64,000 nucleotides of DNA from NCBI RefSeq assembly GCF_008710145.1, contig NZ_VYKL01000019.1, positions 62,001 through 126,000 on the forward strand, in the 5' to 3' direction. Position numbers and translations under genes: made by a program. Under the pieces are notes generated by a model. That model saw nothing but the letters and a program-made list of their open reading frames with translations, made no database searches and was not told the DNA's origin. This document shows positions 27,547 through 36,490 of this stretch, piece by piece (the stretch's first letter is position 1; every line of letters begins with the position of its first letter). This DNA comes from Niallia endozanthoxylica (GTDB lineage Bacteria > Bacillota > Bacilli > Bacillales > Cytobacillaceae).

Positions 27547-27614
27547 ATTCCTTCATGGTTGACAAAACAAGAAGCAATTCGTCATTAAAAATGCTCATTC
27601 TAGTTGTTGTCGAA
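27547..27614 (-). promoter_or_regulatory. Putative sigma-H/Spo0A control region of racA
   Basis: On the minus strand, AAGGAAT (27547-27553) and AAGAAATAT twelve bases further on approximate sigma-H -35 and -10 elements. A Spo0A-like box TTTTGTCAACC (27557-27567) abuts the -35, and another core TTGTCGAA on the plus strand lies at 27607-27614. racA is a Spo0A/sigma-H target in B. subtilis (from memory). Confidence 0.5.
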
Positions 27615-27744
27615 TGAAGAACAAGCCTTAAAGCACAGGTTGATTTTACCCGGTGATTCATTGAAAAAGTTCTTTCAAGAAAATAAGTATCATAGGATGT
27701 ATAAATAGTAATAAAAAATTCCCGCAATGTTAGGGAGGGATCCT

Positions 27745-28551
27745 GTGATAAAGGAGTTGGCCAGTGCCATAAAAAATAAAGACGTTATCCTATTTGTCGG
27801 ATCTGGTGTTCCCAAAAATCTAGGATTACCTGTGTATTCCGAATTGATCAATCAAATGGCCGAAAATTTAGGCTTCGATCCAGCACAATTCAACTCTTGG
27901 GGAAATGGTGATTTTTTAATCATGGCTGAATATTATTATAATCAAAAGGGCACACTAGGTGCCTTAAGAAGCTGGATGGACCGGTTATGGCATCATTCAA
28001 ATATTGATATAGGTAAATCGGAAATATATAAACTAATCATTGAATTAGATTTCCCTGTTATTTATACAACGAATTTTGATCGCTGGCTGGAAAATGCCTA
28101 TGATTATTATCAAAAAGCATATATTAAAATTACGAATGTAGCTGATATCGCCAGAATAAAAAAGAATAAAACCCAGATTATTAAATTTCATGGTGACTTT
28201 GATGATGATTCATCACTTGTTTTAACAGAATCAAGCTTTTTTAAGCGGCTTGATTTTGAATCACCATTAGATATAAAATTGCGCTCCGATTCTCTTGAAA
28301 AATCCATCTTATTTATTGGATATAGTTTGTCGGATATTAATATTCGCTATATGTTATACAAACTGCATAAGCAATGGAAAGAATCTAATTATGAACATAT
28401 ACGACCTAAATCTTATATTCTATTAGTTGAACCAAATCCTATCAAAGAAAGTATATTAAAGGAAAGGGGAATTATTCCCATTGTATCAGCAAATGAAGAA
28501 CCCGGAACGGCCTTAATGAACTTTCTAAAAAACATTAAAGATAGCATATAG
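27745..28551 (+). CDS. SIR2-like domain protein, stand-alone
   Basis: A 268-residue protein with a SIR2_2-type domain: FVGSGVPKNLGLPVYSELI at the N terminus, YTTNFDRWLE (the Thr-Asn-Asp motif), IIKFHGDF with the catalytic-type His, and FIGYSLSDINIRYML. Proteins of this type bind or break NAD+, and several are effectors in phage defence (for example the SIR2 parts of Thoeris and DSR systems). No partner defence gene is visible; the neighbours are racA and a decayed gamma-carbonic-anhydrase gene. I use the GTG at 27745 because GGGAGGG precedes it. Its real function is not known. Confidence 0.78.
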   Translation: MIKELASAIKNKDVILFVGSGVPKNLGLPVYSELINQMAENLGFDPAQFNSWGNGDFLIMAEYYYNQKGTLGALRSWMDRLWHHSNIDIGKSEIYKLIIELDFPVIYTTNFDRWLENAYDYYQKAYIKITNVADIARIKKNKTQIIKFHGDFDDDSSLVLTESSFFKRLDFESPLDIKLRSDSLEKSILFIGYSLSDINIRYMLYKLHKQWKESNYEHIRPKSYILLVEPNPIKESILKERGIIPIVSANEEPGTALMNFLKNIKDSI

Positions 28552-28576
28552 CCGGCTGAATGTAACAATTTAAAGC

Positions 28577-28969
28577 TTATCCTTCTGTGAGAGTGTTCTT
28601 AAATTGATTACCTTTTTGAACATACGATGCGATTGACAAGTGAATTAACTCCAAGTCCTTTTCATTTAACTCACAGACAACTTTTCCAGGTAAGCCTGGA
28701 ACCAGTGGTCGGGGAGGAATCTTTTTCCCAGATGGAATAAGTGTGTTCGCACCGATAATACATTCTTCTCCGATTTGTGCACCATCCGAAATGCTTGAGC
28801 CCCTACCAATCATTGTACGTTTTTTCACAATATAAGCATGAAGAATAACATTATATCCCACGGTAAACACATCTTCTATCATAGTTACATCACCAATTAG
28901 ATGAGCGCCAGGTGCAATAAATACATCTTCATGAATGACTAGTGACTATTGATTAAAAGGAATAAACAA
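28577..28969 (-). pseudogene. Gamma-carbonic anhydrase family gene, decayed
   Basis: The minus-strand frame holds a left-handed beta-helix hexapeptide protein (SISDGAQIGEECIIGANTL, PSGKKIPPRPLVPGLPGKVV in two pieces) of the YtoA/YrdA family, normally about 170 residues. From a TTG with AGGAGG just upstream, codon 8 is TAG, right after PFNQ. The next segment VIHEDVFIAPGAHLIGDV is joined directly to MIEDVFTVGYNVILHA, so about 45 residues that normally follow, including the first His-bearing coil, are missing. Both lesions are in frame. Only a truncated, metal-site-less product could be made. Confidence 0.72.
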
Positions 28970-29171
28970 ATAAAGACCTCCTATAGGCATTGTTTATTCT
29001 CAACTTTAATATGTACGCTTCATCGAATGGCAAGGGATATTTATTTATTCTCCGTATGAATTCAATACATTACTTTCATCATACCATATAGAAAATATAA
29101 AATGGGAGTATAAACTGAGAAATGAACCTATTCTAAATCTCTTTCATAAGGATTTATACCTACAATCAAAA

Positions 29172-29205
29172 AAATCCCCCCTAAGCGACACCTTAGGGGG
29201 GATTT
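29172..29205 (-). terminator. Terminator of the phasin-like gene
   Basis: Perfect 14-pair stem with a CCCCCC core (29172-29185 with 29192-29205). On the minus strand it follows the stop and runs into a T tract. Confidence 0.92.
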
Positions 29206-29215
29206 CAACTATCTG

Positions 29216-29521
29216 TTAGTTTTCATCCTTGTTAACATCTTTATTTTCAAGTGCTTGAATTCTACGCTCTAGTTCAAGGAACTCTTCTTTTGTGACAAGA
29301 TTTAAATTCGTTATAGCTTGATTCACTCTTGTCTTCACGATATCATCTAATTCCTGTTTGGCTTGTTCACCTTTTTCAACCCACTGCTGGATAAGATCTT
29401 TTGATTCGTTTCTGCTCACTTCACCTCTTTGCACAAGAGTGTCAACCATTTTTTCAATTTGTTCTTTTGTTACAACTGCAGCACCTAAACCGAGTGTGAA
29501 AACTTGTTTAAAAAGATCCAT
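29216..29521 (-). CDS. Phasin-like helical protein
   Basis: A 101-residue helical protein with a short hydrophobic start (LFKQVFTLGLGAAVVT) followed by charged heptad-like helices and the end LERRIQALENK. It resembles the small phasin-family proteins annotated in Bacilli, which bind polyhydroxyalkanoate granules or membranes, but the similarity is from memory and loose. GGAGGAATTAGCAA precedes the start. No polyhydroxyalkanoate genes are nearby, so a storage role is not supported by context. Confidence 0.6.
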   Translation of the reverse strand: MDLFKQVFTLGLGAAVVTKEQIEKMVDTLVQRGEVSRNESKDLIQQWVEKGEQAKQELDDIVKTRVNQAITNLNLVTKEEFLELERRIQALENKDVNKDEN

Positions 29522-29897
29522 TTGCTAATTCCTCCAGTTGTTTAATAAACATGTTATGGATACTAATGTTCAATAAAGGACAGATTCATAACATTTTCCC
29601 TTATTGCCTGAGCACCACAAACTTCATACTCTTATCATACACTATTTGTCAAAAGGTGCGTAATATAAATGCAGGAAGAATAGCCATGTTCTTATTGGCC
29701 CTACGATTATTAGACACATACCTTTCATAATTCTCTAAACCTTTTATAAAGGTCCGTAATTGGAATTTCATGTTTATAATCTTATTGGAGATAAAATAGA
29801 GGATAAGGCATTATTAATGAAAATACCGCTCTTTTGCTAATGTTTATAATTTGTTATTCTTATAATAAGAAATACTCATAGAGCGAGGGGAACACTG
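29522..29897 (+). other. Intergenic region before the ketopantoate reductase gene
   Basis: About 375 bases of AT-rich DNA. A -10-like TATAAT lies close to 29871, about 25 bases ahead of the next start. Nothing else convincing is seen. Confidence 0.4.
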
Positions 29898-30824
29898 TTG
29901 AAAGAAATTAAAAAAGTAACATTAGTCGGCCTAGGAGCTATTGGAACAGCTTATGGAAGTTTGCTGCATGATAGTTTAAATGAATCGTTTCAAGTGGTTG
30001 CCAGTGAAGAACGGATTAAACGATACGAAACAAAGGGAATCCTTATTAACAATGAGCCGTACCATTTTAACTACATAACACCTGAAGCAAAAACTGGGCC
30101 GGCAGATCTTGTTATTTTTGCCGTAAAAAATGACGAGCTGCCACAAGCCATTAAAGATGTTAGACATCACATAGGATCAGATACGATTATTCTCTCACTT
30201 CTGAATGGCATTTCGAGTGAAGAAGAAATCTATGCCGCCTATAGAAATGAACATATTCTATACAGTATGAGTGTTGAAATAGATGCCGTTCGAACAAATA
30301 ATGAAGTCCATTTCACCACTCGCGGCCGAATTGAATATGGAGAACTGGACAATACTTTATCCAATGATGTTCTCGCAGTTAAAAAATTATTTGAAAAAGT
30401 CGGGATTGATTATGAAATTTCCAGCAATATTACGCATACAATGTGGTGGAAGTTTATGATTAATGTCGGTATCAACCAAACATCCGCTGTGTTAAAAGCA
30501 CCTTATGGAATTTTTCAAACCATGCCCATTGCATATGAATGGGTTGAATCTGCTATGCGTGAAGTCGTTGCTTTATCAGAAAAGATTGGAACAGGATTAA
30601 CTGAGCAGGATATAAAGAAATTCTGGCCAATTATTAATAAACTTTCCCCAAAAGGGAAAACATCCATGTTACAAGACGTTGAAGCAGGACGAAAAACCGA
30701 AGTAGAATATTTTGCCGGAAAAGTATGTGAGTTAGGGGAGAAATATAAGGTTCCGACACCTATTAACGAACAGCTTTATAGAATGATTACCATCATTGAA
30801 GAAATGACAAAAATAAATAAGTAA
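29898..30824 (+). CDS. panE: 2-dehydropantoate 2-reductase family protein
   Basis: A 308-residue NADPH-dependent reductase that, in the family, makes pantoate in the pantothenate/CoA route. The Rossmann motif is GLGAIGTAYGSLL. VKNDELPQAI, SLLNGISSEE and the ketopantoate-reductase C-terminal segment with TMWWKFMINVGINQTSA (containing the conserved Lys and Asn) and KTSMLQDVEAGRKTEVE follow. The start is TTG at 29898 with GCGAGGGG before it. Paralogues of ApbA/PanE with other substrates exist in Bacillus, so the exact substrate is less certain than the family. Confidence 0.85.
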   Translation: MKEIKKVTLVGLGAIGTAYGSLLHDSLNESFQVVASEERIKRYETKGILINNEPYHFNYITPEAKTGPADLVIFAVKNDELPQAIKDVRHHIGSDTIILSLLNGISSEEEIYAAYRNEHILYSMSVEIDAVRTNNEVHFTTRGRIEYGELDNTLSNDVLAVKKLFEKVGIDYEISSNITHTMWWKFMINVGINQTSAVLKAPYGIFQTMPIAYEWVESAMREVVALSEKIGTGLTEQDIKKFWPIINKLSPKGKTSMLQDVEAGRKTEVEYFAGKVCELGEKYKVPTPINEQLYRMITIIEEMTKINK

Positions 30825-30835
30825 TGGACAACAAA

Positions 30836-30871
30836 ACCCACCACATTTACTTTTGCTGGTGGGTGTTTTTT
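30836..30871 (+). terminator. Terminator
   Basis: Eight-pair stem (30836-30843 with 30857-30864) of high GC content followed by six T. Confidence 0.85.
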
Positions 30872-30924
30872 CATAGGTCACGAAATCGTTGTTGAATGGA
30901 AAGTGATGCTTTAACTTTGGAGAA

Positions 30925-31371
30925 TTAAGTGGTTTCTACAAGATTATAGGAAGAGTGTTCTTCATCCCATTGAAAAATACCCTCTTGCAATCGAATCACC
31001 GTATCGAAAGGCCGTGGAATCATGCCGCTTTCTTCCTGTGATACTTGCAGGGGCTGTTCTTCATACTGCTTCTTCAATTGAAGCAAATCAATTTTAGATG
31101 CAACCCGAACAATCATTTCAAGAGTTATTTCGTTTTCAGCTACTCCAAAATATTTACAAATTGAAGTTTGGAAGCTCTTGTTATATTGGATCATCATTGG
31201 TAAATCATGAATACTGGCAACACCAAAAACATCCTTAATGATATCCTCATATCGTAATTGACTGCCTGTTGCAAAAGTAATCTGATCCGTTTCCGGATTG
31301 GCTAAATAATAAATGGTTTCAATATCATAATTCAACGAGAACATCCTTTCTGACACTTCATATAATGTCAT
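30925..31371 (-). CDS. Hypothetical protein behind Spo0A-like boxes
   Basis: A 148-residue soluble protein with no signal peptide; I do not recognise the family. Features are an acidic Glu/Gln-rich stretch (YEEQPLQVSQEESGM) in the C-terminal third and LQEGIFQWDEEH near the end. The start is uncertain: the ATG at 31371 has no ribosome site, whereas a TTG at 31335 follows AGAAAGG at good spacing and would give 136 residues. The upstream DNA carries two Spo0A-like boxes and a TATAAT on the minus strand, which suggests sporulation or transition-phase control. Confidence 0.55.
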   Translation of the reverse strand: MTLYEVSERMFSLNYDIETIYYLANPETDQITFATGSQLRYEDIIKDVFGVASIHDLPMMIQYNKSFQTSICKYFGVAENEITLEMIVRVASKIDLLQLKKQYEEQPLQVSQEESGMIPRPFDTVIRLQEGIFQWDEEHSSYNLVETT

Positions 31372-31402
31372 TTTTTATAACATTATTTAATTATATCATA
31401 AT

Positions 31403-31435
31403 TTTATCGAAAATTGTCGTCGTTTTTTGTCGAAA
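31403..31435 (-). promoter_or_regulatory. Two Spo0A-like boxes
   Basis: TTTGTCGAAA (31426-31435) is an exact match to the 0A-box consensus as I recall it, and TTTATCGAAA (31403-31412) differs at one position. They are 23 bases apart, about two helical turns. A minus-strand -10 TATAAT lies about 15 bases downstream of the nearer one. They could also act on the divergent plus-strand gene. Confidence 0.5.
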
Positions 31436-31545
31436 TTTCACAGAACTATAAATGCATGAGTATTTAGATTAAATAAAGAAATACCGCACAATGAGTATTA
31501 CGTTTATAATAAAGTTAAGTTTAAAATCAACTCCAAATGAAATAG

Positions 31546-32220
31546 GTGATACAAATTAAAAATTGGATAAAATCACTTACGTTCCTTCTCATTATTTCTA
31601 TAATGATTTATGCCATGTTTCATGCAGAATGGTTTCAAGTCATTAAAAGCGGCAACATAGGAAAAATCATTCATGAAAATCTATGGATAACTTTACTCAT
31701 CACATTGCTAATCATGATTATTCAAAACACCTTCACTATTATTCCCTTAATTCTCGTTATTACAATCAATTATACATTGTTTGGATTTATTAATGGATTT
31801 CTTTGGAGCTGGCTGACAAGTATCATAGCCGCAGCACTTATGTTTTACGGAAGCAGATATCTGTTTCAAGACTGGGTTCTGCCGAGGATTAACAAAGATT
31901 TCGTTGAAAAAATAGAAAGGAATGGATTCTTATTTATCTTTCAAGCCAGAATCATGCCGTTTATTCCTACAAGCCTGATTAATATATTGGGCGGGATTAG
32001 CTCTATTCAATTCAATAGCTTTATTACAGCAACCATATTTGGAAACTTTCTCTACTTTTTTGTCCTCATCTTAATTCCTGCAGGCTTAATGAATTCACAA
32101 ATGAAAGACTTTTTTATCGAAGCATTCGTTCTTATGGCAATCATCATGTTTCTCCTATATAAATGGAAAAAGAAGAAGAGAGGAGAAAGGACCATTTCAG
32201 ATCATTCAAAAGGGGTGTAG
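31546..32220 (+). CDS. TVP38/TMEM64 (VTT) family membrane protein
   Basis: A 224-residue integral membrane protein with an SNARE-associated (VTT/DedA-like) core. LVITINYTLFGFINGF and FGSRY-like segments lie in the middle, and IFQARIMPFIPTSLINILGG carries the conserved Arg/Pro re-entrant motif. The tail is Lys/Arg-rich and cytosolic. These proteins are thought to move lipids across membranes. The start is uncertain: the GTG at 31546 lacks a clear ribosome site upstream, while AGGTG overlaps it. Confidence 0.75.
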   Translation: MIQIKNWIKSLTFLLIISIMIYAMFHAEWFQVIKSGNIGKIIHENLWITLLITLLIMIIQNTFTIIPLILVITINYTLFGFINGFLWSWLTSIIAAALMFYGSRYLFQDWVLPRINKDFVEKIERNGFLFIFQARIMPFIPTSLINILGGISSIQFNSFITATIFGNFLYFFVLILIPAGLMNSQMKDFFIEAFVLMAIIMFLLYKWKKKKRGERTISDHSKGV

Positions 32221-32238
32221 AATAAAAAGTGAAAGAGG

Positions 32239-32333
32239 CTTTCCCTCAATAAACAAAGAGGGAAGGATCCACAATACAGTAATCCAGTAAATCTTTGTGT
32301 CATACTATACTGGAAGTTCTATATACTGTGGAT
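32239..32333. repeat. Cluster of inverted repeats between convergent genes
   Basis: TTCCCTC (32241-32247) pairs with GAGGGAA (32258-32264). TCCAGTA (32283-32289) pairs with TACTGGA (32308-32314). GATCCACA (32266-32273 region) faces TGTGGAT near 32327-32333. No T tract follows, so termination is possible but weak. Confidence 0.45.
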
Positions 32334-32347
32334 GCGCCGCTTCTTTC

Positions 32348-33484
32348 TTAATTAGCCAAAAAGTTTTCTGTATAATACGGTCTTGAATCAGAGTCAAAAG
32401 CAACGCCAACTCCTAGTGCTTCAAAATCTGGTTGAAGGATATTTTCTCGATGCCCCAGTGAGTTCATTAATCCTTCATGGGCAAAAATACTGCTTAACTG
32501 TCCGGCAGCAAGGTTTTCGCCTGCTGCACGAAATGAAATGTTATCCTCTTTCATGCGATCGAAAGGAGACTGCCCTTCCAGATTGGTATGATTAAAATAC
32601 TGATTTTGTGCCATATCCATGCTATGGTCACGTGCTGTTTCTTTAACCGCCTCATTCCATGATAAAAAAGGTAAACCATGAACAACTCTTGCAGCATTCG
32701 TTAAGTCAAATAGTTGATATTCAAATCCTTCTTTTAGCTCGTGACTCTCTGCTGAATAAAAAGCGGTCTTTTGCTGCTCCAAATCAGCGCTTATAATCTG
32801 AACCGCTGTAACCGAGTCCTCTTCATGTTTATCATAAAAAACGGTCACAAAGCTATCATCTAAGTCAAATAAATGATATTCATTGTTATGATCAAGTTGA
32901 TAAGAAATATGACCCTTTTGAATTTTCGTGCTCGGCTCACCAAGCATATTCAAAACTTCGTCCATATGTGAACCTATTTTGATTCCTTGTTTCGAGCTCA
33001 GCAAGTCTTGATTTGTGTACAATCCGGTCACCTTATCATCTTCATCGAAGGACGCCATGAAGAAATTTTGATAGTTTTCGTGGTACGCGAACCACTTGAC
33101 ACCATATTCGTTATAGGAAGAACGCTTTGCAGCACCTGCGAGACTTTCAACCTCTGTTCTCGAATCACCAAGTTCTATATTATAAATGGAGAAAGAATTC
33201 GATATAGGTTCCTCTAATTTAGGCTTCGCGATTTTTGTTTCCTGCTGTTGATCCCTTTGAATGGAGTTTAAAGCCTGATCAATTTCATTTAACAAAGTAT
33301 CAAAACCGATTTCTAATGTATTTATTCCATTCGTTACATCTGGATGTTCCTTCAATGAATCCAGTTTCGATTTAATATTTTCATAAACGGTCTGTCCACC
33401 TATCCCTTGTTGATCCTTTACAAAAAGAAACCAAATACTTGTGAGCAGTAACATTATGGTGAAAAGTCTAAAAATGACTCTCAA
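32348..33484 (-). CDS. ylbC: CAP (SCP-like) domain protein, YlbC family
   Basis: A 378-residue exported or membrane-anchored protein. An N-terminal hydrophobic segment (residues 5-23) is followed by a coiled region, a CAP-associated domain (about 100-240, with IYNIELGDSRTEVESL and IKIGSHMDEVLNMLGEP) and a C-terminal CAP/cysteine-rich-secretory-type domain. The latter has the family marks DLTNAARVVHGLPFL, ARDHSMDMAQNQYFNH, GENLAAG and HRENILQPDFEALGVG. Domain order and length match B. subtilis YlbC. The substrate or ligand is unknown. Confidence 0.85.
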   Translation of the reverse strand: MRVIFRLFTIMLLLTSIWFLFVKDQQGIGGQTVYENIKSKLDSLKEHPDVTNGINTLEIGFDTLLNEIDQALNSIQRDQQQETKIAKPKLEEPISNSFSIYNIELGDSRTEVESLAGAAKRSSYNEYGVKWFAYHENYQNFFMASFDEDDKVTGLYTNQDLLSSKQGIKIGSHMDEVLNMLGEPSTKIQKGHISYQLDHNNEYHLFDLDDSFVTVFYDKHEEDSVTAVQIISADLEQQKTAFYSAESHELKEGFEYQLFDLTNAARVVHGLPFLSWNEAVKETARDHSMDMAQNQYFNHTNLEGQSPFDRMKEDNISFRAAGENLAAGQLSSIFAHEGLMNSLGHRENILQPDFEALGVGVAFDSDSRPYYTENFLAN

Positions 33485-33576
33485 TCTATTTCCCCCTTTC
33501 GTCTTTAACAGTTTATTTCAAATGACTATTAAAATAATAGCCAATATAAGCATGAATAACACTTAAGATGAACTTA

Positions 33577-33611
33577 AAAAACACATGCAACCGAGAACAG
33601 CATGTGTTTTT
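33577..33611 (-). terminator. Terminator between two minus-strand genes
   Basis: Perfect 12-pair stem (33577-33588 with 33600-33611), A/T flanked, 60 bases after the stop of the following minus-strand gene. Confidence 0.85.
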
Positions 33612-33671
33612 ACTACTATACAATAAATAAAAATGAACTTCTAAACCATACTGAAATAGAATAGACCTCTT

Positions 33672-34475
33672 TCAGCTTTTTTGTATTTTGGATGGATTAT
33701 TAATTTTATATGGTACTGGAACATCTACAATAAACTCTTCTTCTACATCTTTTCCCTTCGGTAATTTCTTTTTTACAATCTTACCGTCGAATTCAAGATT
33801 TTCTCCGGGAGTAAGCTCAAACTTCTTTAATGTTTTAGAATGAGAGCACCAAGCAAGACCTACTTCAATTGGGCTTTCTTCGTGAATGATAACATCTTCT
33901 AGAACTACAACTTCATCATTATCTTCATTAAAATTATTCCAGCTTAAAGCCAATTGCTTTACTTTTGCTGTAAAATGTACTTTATCAGTCGGCAGTTCTA
34001 GCTTTACCGTCTTTACTTTTGATTCAGATTTCTTTTCTGACTTTTTGTTTACTGGTTTTTTCTGCTGTATCTCTCCGTCTTGCTTGTTAATTATTGTAGG
34101 TTCCGCTTCTTTTGTTTTTATAGGTACTGCTTGATTCTTATCTTTTTCTAATTCCGTAACATTTGCCTTTTCAAAGCTTGGGGATTGCATTTCCTTTAAA
34201 TAGGCAGGGTGTATACAGGTCAAATTTCCATCCTGAAACTCAAGGACAATCGTATTAAATTCACCTGTTACTCCATAAACCTCATAGCCTTTTATCGTAA
34301 CGAGCCTTTGATAAGTTCGCTGTTTATACCAAAACGTATCCTTCGTCGTTGAAAGACCCCATTCTTTTAGCTTTTCTATGTAATGTTCATCATTTTCAAA
34401 TGTTACAAAATCTCCTTTTGGAGGAAAATATGTTGTATTGTTTGAATCTTCAATTTGAGGCAGCGTAACGGCCAT
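33672..34475 (-). CDS. Hypothetical protein with Lys/Glu-rich linker
   Basis: A 267-residue soluble protein. An N-terminal folded part (to about 110) is followed by a long, charged, Lys/Glu/Gln-rich linker and a C-terminal beta-rich part ending in DVPVPYKINNPSKIQKS. The ATG at 34475 is preceded by AGAAAGGATG; the longer in-frame ORF to 34520 lacks a ribosome site. No family recognised. The two-domain-with-linker build suggests a scaffold or coat-like protein, but this is only an impression. Confidence 0.55.
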   Translation of the reverse strand: MAVTLPQIEDSNNTTYFPPKGDFVTFENDEHYIEKLKEWGLSTTKDTFWYKQRTYQRLVTIKGYEVYGVTGEFNTIVLEFQDGNLTCIHPAYLKEMQSPSFEKANVTELEKDKNQAVPIKTKEAEPTIINKQDGEIQQKKPVNKKSEKKSESKVKTVKLELPTDKVHFTAKVKQLALSWNNFNEDNDEVVVLEDVIIHEESPIEVGLAWCSHSKTLKKFELTPGENLEFDGKIVKKKLPKGKDVEEEFIVDVPVPYKINNPSKIQKS

Positions 34476-34658
34476 TTTATCCACATCCTTTCTAAACCAT
34501 TGTACACTAAATAACCGCATAGGAAGAAGAGGGAGAAATTCAAGTATTTTTGTTTCTTCATTGTAATTGTTAAAGGTTTTAGAGGAGGAAAGTGAGAATA
34601 TATTAAGTATAATGATTTATGAGAGAACGTCATTATATAAAATAAGGAGGATGTATAG

Positions 34659-36449
34659 TTGACTACATATAAAACAAGGCAGGAAGTACCTGAGCAGGAA
34701 AAATGGAATTTAAACGATTTATACTCAGATGTTGGGCTTTGGGAGAAAGATTATCGGCATATTGAAGAAATGGCCGAAAAGTTAAAAACATTTGATGGAC
34801 AAATTCACAATGGTCACTCTCTTTATCAATACTTAAAGCAAAGCGAGGAACTTTCCTATGTCTTTAATAAACTCTATGCTTACCCGATGTTAAAGGTAGA
34901 TGAAGATACACGGGAAACCACTTCTCAATCATTGTTGGACAAAGCTAAACAATTAAGTGTGAAAGTAAGCTCATCCACATCGTTCTTTATGCCATTTTTA
35001 TTGAGCTTGGAAGAGGAAACCTTAAAATCTTATATTAATGAAGAAAAAGGATTAGATTACTTTGCAGAAGATTTAATGGAATCCTTTCGGTATAAGCTTC
35101 ATGTGTTAAGTAAAGACCAGGAGAAAATACTTTCTCAATTAGGTGAAGCATTATCCGTTCCAAGCCATACTTTTGGAATGATTAACAATGCTGATATTAA
35201 ATTTGGGAAAGTTACAGGTGATAACGGCGAACCGATTGAGCTTACAAGAGGAATGTATACAAAATTAATTGAGGATGAGAATCGAGAGAAACGAAAGGAA
35301 GCCTACTTTGCTTATTACAAGCCCTACCTTCAATTAAAAAATTCAATTGCTGCAACACTTTCTGGTGCCATTAAAAATAACGTGACCATGGCAAAAGTAC
35401 GCCATTATCCATCAGCATTAGAAAAAGGTCTATTTGGAGACCGTGTTCCAAAAGAGGTCTATGAGAACCTAATCTCAACGACGAAAAAAAATATTACTCC
35501 GCTTCATCGTTATACAAAGATTCGGAAGGAAAAATTAAAATTGGATGAACTTCATCAATATGATATGAGTGTCCCATTAATTAGTGGAGTAAAGCCTGTC
35601 ATTTCATATGAGGAAGCCTATGAAACGATGTTAAAAGCCTTATCACCGCTTGGTAAGGATTATATTCAAATGCTCAGGGAATTTAGAGATGCTCGATATA
35701 TCGATGTTCGGGAAACCCCTGGAAAAAGGTCCGGTGCCTATAATTTAGGTATTTATGGGGTACATCCATTCATTCTTTTAAATCATCAGGATGACTTGGA
35801 CAGTTTATTTACGTTAGTCCATGAATGCGGACATGGTGTACACAGTATGCTAAGTTCCAAATATCAGCCGCAAATTTCAGCTAAATATAGTATTTTTGTC
35901 GCTGAGGTGGCATCGACAGTAAATGAAGTTCTATTAATAAACTACCTATTAAAAAATGAACAGGATTCGAATGTCCGAAAACATTTGTTAAACCATTTTA
36001 TTGATCAATATAAAGGTACGTTCTTTACTCAAGTAATGTTTGCTGAATTTGAGAAAAAGACGCATGAAATGGCAGAAGCGGGAATACCGCTGAATGTGGA
36101 TATTTTTAATCAGACTTATGAAACCTTATTTAGAGAGTACAATGGGGATACAATCGTTTTTGATGAACAGGTAAAATACGGATGGTCAAGAATCCCTCAT
36201 TTTTATCGTCCTTTTTACGTTTATAAATATGCGACTGGATACGCCTCTGCTATCCATCTAGCTACAAGGATTTTTGAAGGAGATGAGAAAACAATCCAAT
36301 CTTATCTAGAATTTTTGAAGAGCGGATGTTCAGACTATCCGCTTGAGTTGTTAAAAAAGACAGGCGTTGATTTAACTACATCTGAGCCAATTGAAAATGC
36401 CTTAAAAAGGTTTGAAGAGCTGGTTGATGAATTTTCAAAAATATTATAG
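34659..36449 (+). CDS. pepF: Oligoendopeptidase F
   Basis: A 596-residue cytosolic M3 zinc metallopeptidase that cleaves short peptides. The zinc motif is VHECGHGVHS with His388, Glu389 and His392; a further Glu ligand is expected in SIFVAEVASTVNEVLL. The full length and the preceding GPGKRSGAYNLGIYG-type segment (seen here as TPGKRSGAYNLGIYG) match PepF of Bacillus (YjbG in B. subtilis). The start is TTG at 34659 behind AAGGAGG. It is flanked by an unrelated minus-strand gene and a LysR gene, and a hairpin terminator follows. Confidence 0.93.
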   Translation: MTTYKTRQEVPEQEKWNLNDLYSDVGLWEKDYRHIEEMAEKLKTFDGQIHNGHSLYQYLKQSEELSYVFNKLYAYPMLKVDEDTRETTSQSLLDKAKQLSVKVSSSTSFFMPFLLSLEEETLKSYINEEKGLDYFAEDLMESFRYKLHVLSKDQEKILSQLGEALSVPSHTFGMINNADIKFGKVTGDNGEPIELTRGMYTKLIEDENREKRKEAYFAYYKPYLQLKNSIAATLSGAIKNNVTMAKVRHYPSALEKGLFGDRVPKEVYENLISTTKKNITPLHRYTKIRKEKLKLDELHQYDMSVPLISGVKPVISYEEAYETMLKALSPLGKDYIQMLREFRDARYIDVRETPGKRSGAYNLGIYGVHPFILLNHQDDLDSLFTLVHECGHGVHSMLSSKYQPQISAKYSIFVAEVASTVNEVLLINYLLKNEQDSNVRKHLLNHFIDQYKGTFFTQVMFAEFEKKTHEMAEAGIPLNVDIFNQTYETLFREYNGDTIVFDEQVKYGWSRIPHFYRPFYVYKYATGYASAIHLATRIFEGDEKTIQSYLEFLKSGCSDYPLELLKKTGVDLTTSEPIENALKRFEELVDEFSKIL

Positions 36450-36454
36450 AAGAG

Positions 36455-36487
36455 AAAAGGTGTCAGACTGCTGTCTGACACCTTTAT
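36455..36487. terminator. GGTGTCAGAC hairpin after pepF
   Basis: A 13-pair stem (36456-36468 with 36473-36485) with a four-base loop and T-rich tail. It overlaps the end of the convergent LysR gene. The sequence is related to the hairpin at 8662..8735. Confidence 0.85.
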
Positions 36488-36490
36488 TGG

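Noticed and set aside
27503..27727. Longer racA reading frame on the minus strand
   Set aside because: The extension carries no ribosome site, and RacA begins at the helix-turn-helix; the region holds promoter signals instead.
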